A stretch of 6,758 bases of DNA from CAMCFD01 sp965661355 (GTDB taxonomy: Bacteria > Pseudomonadota > Alphaproteobacteria > Rickettsiales > UBA1997), in contig CBFIDI010000062.1 in NCBI GenBank assembly GCA_965661355.1, forward strand, positions 1 to 6,758, given 5' to 3'. A program made the position numbers and the translations under genes. Below are positions 5,713-6,758 of the stretch, in pieces; position 1 is the first letter of the stretch; each line of letters opens with the position of its first letter. The notes beneath the pieces are model-generated. The model did not search any database, was not told where the DNA came from, and saw only the letters and a program-made list of their open reading frames with translations.

Positions 5713-6758
5713 TTAAGAATAGAATTTCTGATCTTTTTCAGACATTTCTAGCAAAAGTTTACTGACCTTAAATCTTTCGCCAATATTCTTTTCATATTTT
5801 TGTAACTTTTTGACAATTTGTGAAATTCCGCGATTATCCATATATTTCAACAAACCACCTCTAAAAGCCGGAAAGCCAGCTCCCATTACCATTGCCATGT
5901 CTAGATATTGAGCGTTTTTAACCACGCCCTCTTCTAAACATTTTGCGGCCTCGTTGCACATTGTTAAAATACACCTATCTTGTATATCTTCTTCACTTGA
6001 GTAATATTGAGTTAGCGAATTATCTTTGCGAATCTTCGTTAATATGTCATTAATTTTATCATTGGTTGCTAGCTTCTTTTTCCCAAGGCCATATTCATAA
6101 AAACCCGAACCTGATTTTTTACCCAATATATCTTTATGATTATTATGAATTTCAGATAAAATATGCGAAACCTTCATGCGATCGCCATATGCTTCATTTA
6201 AAGACATTGCAACTTTACAACCAACATCAATACCGACAACATCAGCCAACACAAAGGGACCCATTGGCATGGCAAAATTTTCTATTATTTCGTCTATTTT
6301 TTCTACCGAATTACCCTCCTGCAACAAGTAAGAAGCTTCGTTCATCATAGGGAGCAAAACACGGTTAACCAAAAATCCTGCAACATCTTTGACTACAATT
6401 GGCGTTTTTCCTAATTTTTTAGCAATTCTACAGAGCTTTACCACTGTTTCATCTGATGTTTTTTTGCCGCGTACAATTTCAACCAACGGCATTCTATTGA
6501 CCGGATTAAAAAAATGCATTCCGGCAAATCTTTCTGGTTTTTTTAAAGAAGAAGCCATTTCATCAATTGAAAGTGAAGATGTGTTGCTGGCAATTATACA
6601 ACTTTCGTTAACTTGCTTTTCAACTTGCGCTAATATATCTTTTTTGACAGAAATATTTTCTACAACTGCTTCAATTACAATTTCAGCTTTCTTGAACCCA
6701 ACATAATCAAGTGATGAGGTTATTTTATTTTGCTTTAGCGAAACTTGACTTTTCGTTA
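5713..6758 (-). CDS. fadB: 3-hydroxyacyl-CoA dehydrogenase/enoyl-CoA hydratase (FadB/FadJ-like), C-terminal part, runs off right edge
   Basis: The minus-strand frame stays open from the right edge to TAA at 5715-5713, giving 347 codons. This is the dehydrogenase half of a fatty-acid oxidation multifunctional enzyme, which oxidises 3-hydroxyacyl-CoA to 3-ketoacyl-CoA with NAD. Counting from the first full codon at 6756, it shows YVGF and IVIEAVVEN at 18-34 (second half of the Rossmann fold), SNTSS at 57-61, GMHFFNP with catalytic His81, LVEIVRG with Glu93 twelve residues later, and GFLVNR with Asn131. C-terminal helical domains follow, with MGPF at about 165-168 and GAGFPAFRGG at 292-301. It ends at the usual family terminus. 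The GxGxxG motif and any N-terminal hydratase domain (full length about 715) lie beyond the window, so a shorter stand-alone dehydrogenase cannot be excluded. The ATG at 6558 is internal. The usual partner is the thiolase FadA, not seen here. It converges on dadA. Confidence 0.9.
   Translation of the reverse strand, partial: TKSQVSLKQNKITSSLDYVGFKKAEIVIEAVVENISVKKDILAQVEKQVNESCIIASNTSSLSIDEMASSLKKPERFAGMHFFNPVNRMPLVEIVRGKKTSDETVVKLCRIAKKLGKTPIVVKDVAGFLVNRVLLPMMNEASYLLQEGNSVEKIDEIIENFAMPMGPFVLADVVGIDVGCKVAMSLNEAYGDRMKVSHILSEIHNNHKDILGKKSGSGFYEYGLGKKKLATNDKINDILTKIRKDNSLTQYYSSEEDIQDRCILTMCNEAAKCLEEGVVKNAQYLDMAMVMGAGFPAFRGGLLKYMDNRGISQIVKKLQKYEKNIGERFKVSKLLLEMSEKDQKFYS

Noticed and set aside
6556..6558. 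ATG at 6558 as the start of a short 281-residue dehydrogenase
   Set aside because: The frame continues upstream to the window edge with clear FadB-family sequence (YVGF, IVIEAVVEN, SNTSS), so this Met is internal.
6066..6706. Two long plus-strand open frames (6066-6350 and 6389-6706) that could be read as genes
   Set aside because: Both lie antisense to the well-supported FadB coding region, resemble no family I know, and have no convincing start signals.
1..6758. A defence system, mobile element, CRISPR array or novel cassette
   Set aside because: Every substantial open frame is assigned to a common housekeeping or metabolic family, intergenic gaps are all under 100 bases, and no transposase, integrase, toxin or repeat array is visible.

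Overview
The window is a short, gene-dense piece of an AT-rich bacterial chromosome (roughly 30% G+C by eye). It most resembles an alphaproteobacterium. The main evidence is the long AddB protein, which follows the alphaproteobacterial layout (no visible Walker A at the N-terminus, no C-terminal Fe-S cysteines, an intact C-terminal nuclease). A stand-alone HisI and a FadB-type beta-oxidation enzyme fit this. The base composition suggests a streamlined or host-associated lineage such as Rickettsiales-, Holosporales- or SAR11-like groups, but the sequence does not settle which.

Layout, left to right. (1) Positions 1-219, minus: the N-terminal 73 residues of a QueD/PTPS-family enzyme (queuosine precursor synthesis), running off the left edge. 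(2) Positions 220-306: a short divergent intergenic region. (3) Positions 307-630, plus: hisI, the third enzyme of histidine synthesis. (4) Positions 648-1388 and 1385-4234, minus: addB followed by truA, overlapping by four bases as a two-gene unit that converges on hisI. (5) Positions 4235-4331: a divergent intergenic region with a good sigma70-like promoter, a strong Shine-Dalgarno and a four-codon open frame that ends in a stop in frame with the next gene. (6) Positions 4332-5621, plus: a DadA-type D-amino acid dehydrogenase. (7) Positions 5622-5712: a convergent intergenic region with no recognisable terminator or RNA. (8) Positions 5713-6758, minus: the C-terminal part of a FadB-like 3-hydroxyacyl-CoA dehydrogenase, open at the right edge.

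The genes do not form one pathway. They cover tRNA modification (queD, truA), histidine synthesis (hisI), double-strand-break repair (addB), D-amino acid catabolism (dadA) and fatty acid oxidation (fadB). The only clear co-transcribed pair is addB-truA. All complete genes look intact, with their catalytic motifs present and no frameshift. I see no mobile element, CRISPR array, tRNA, rRNA or defence cassette, and no convincing evidence of an undescribed system. The most interesting local feature is the leader of the dadA-like gene.
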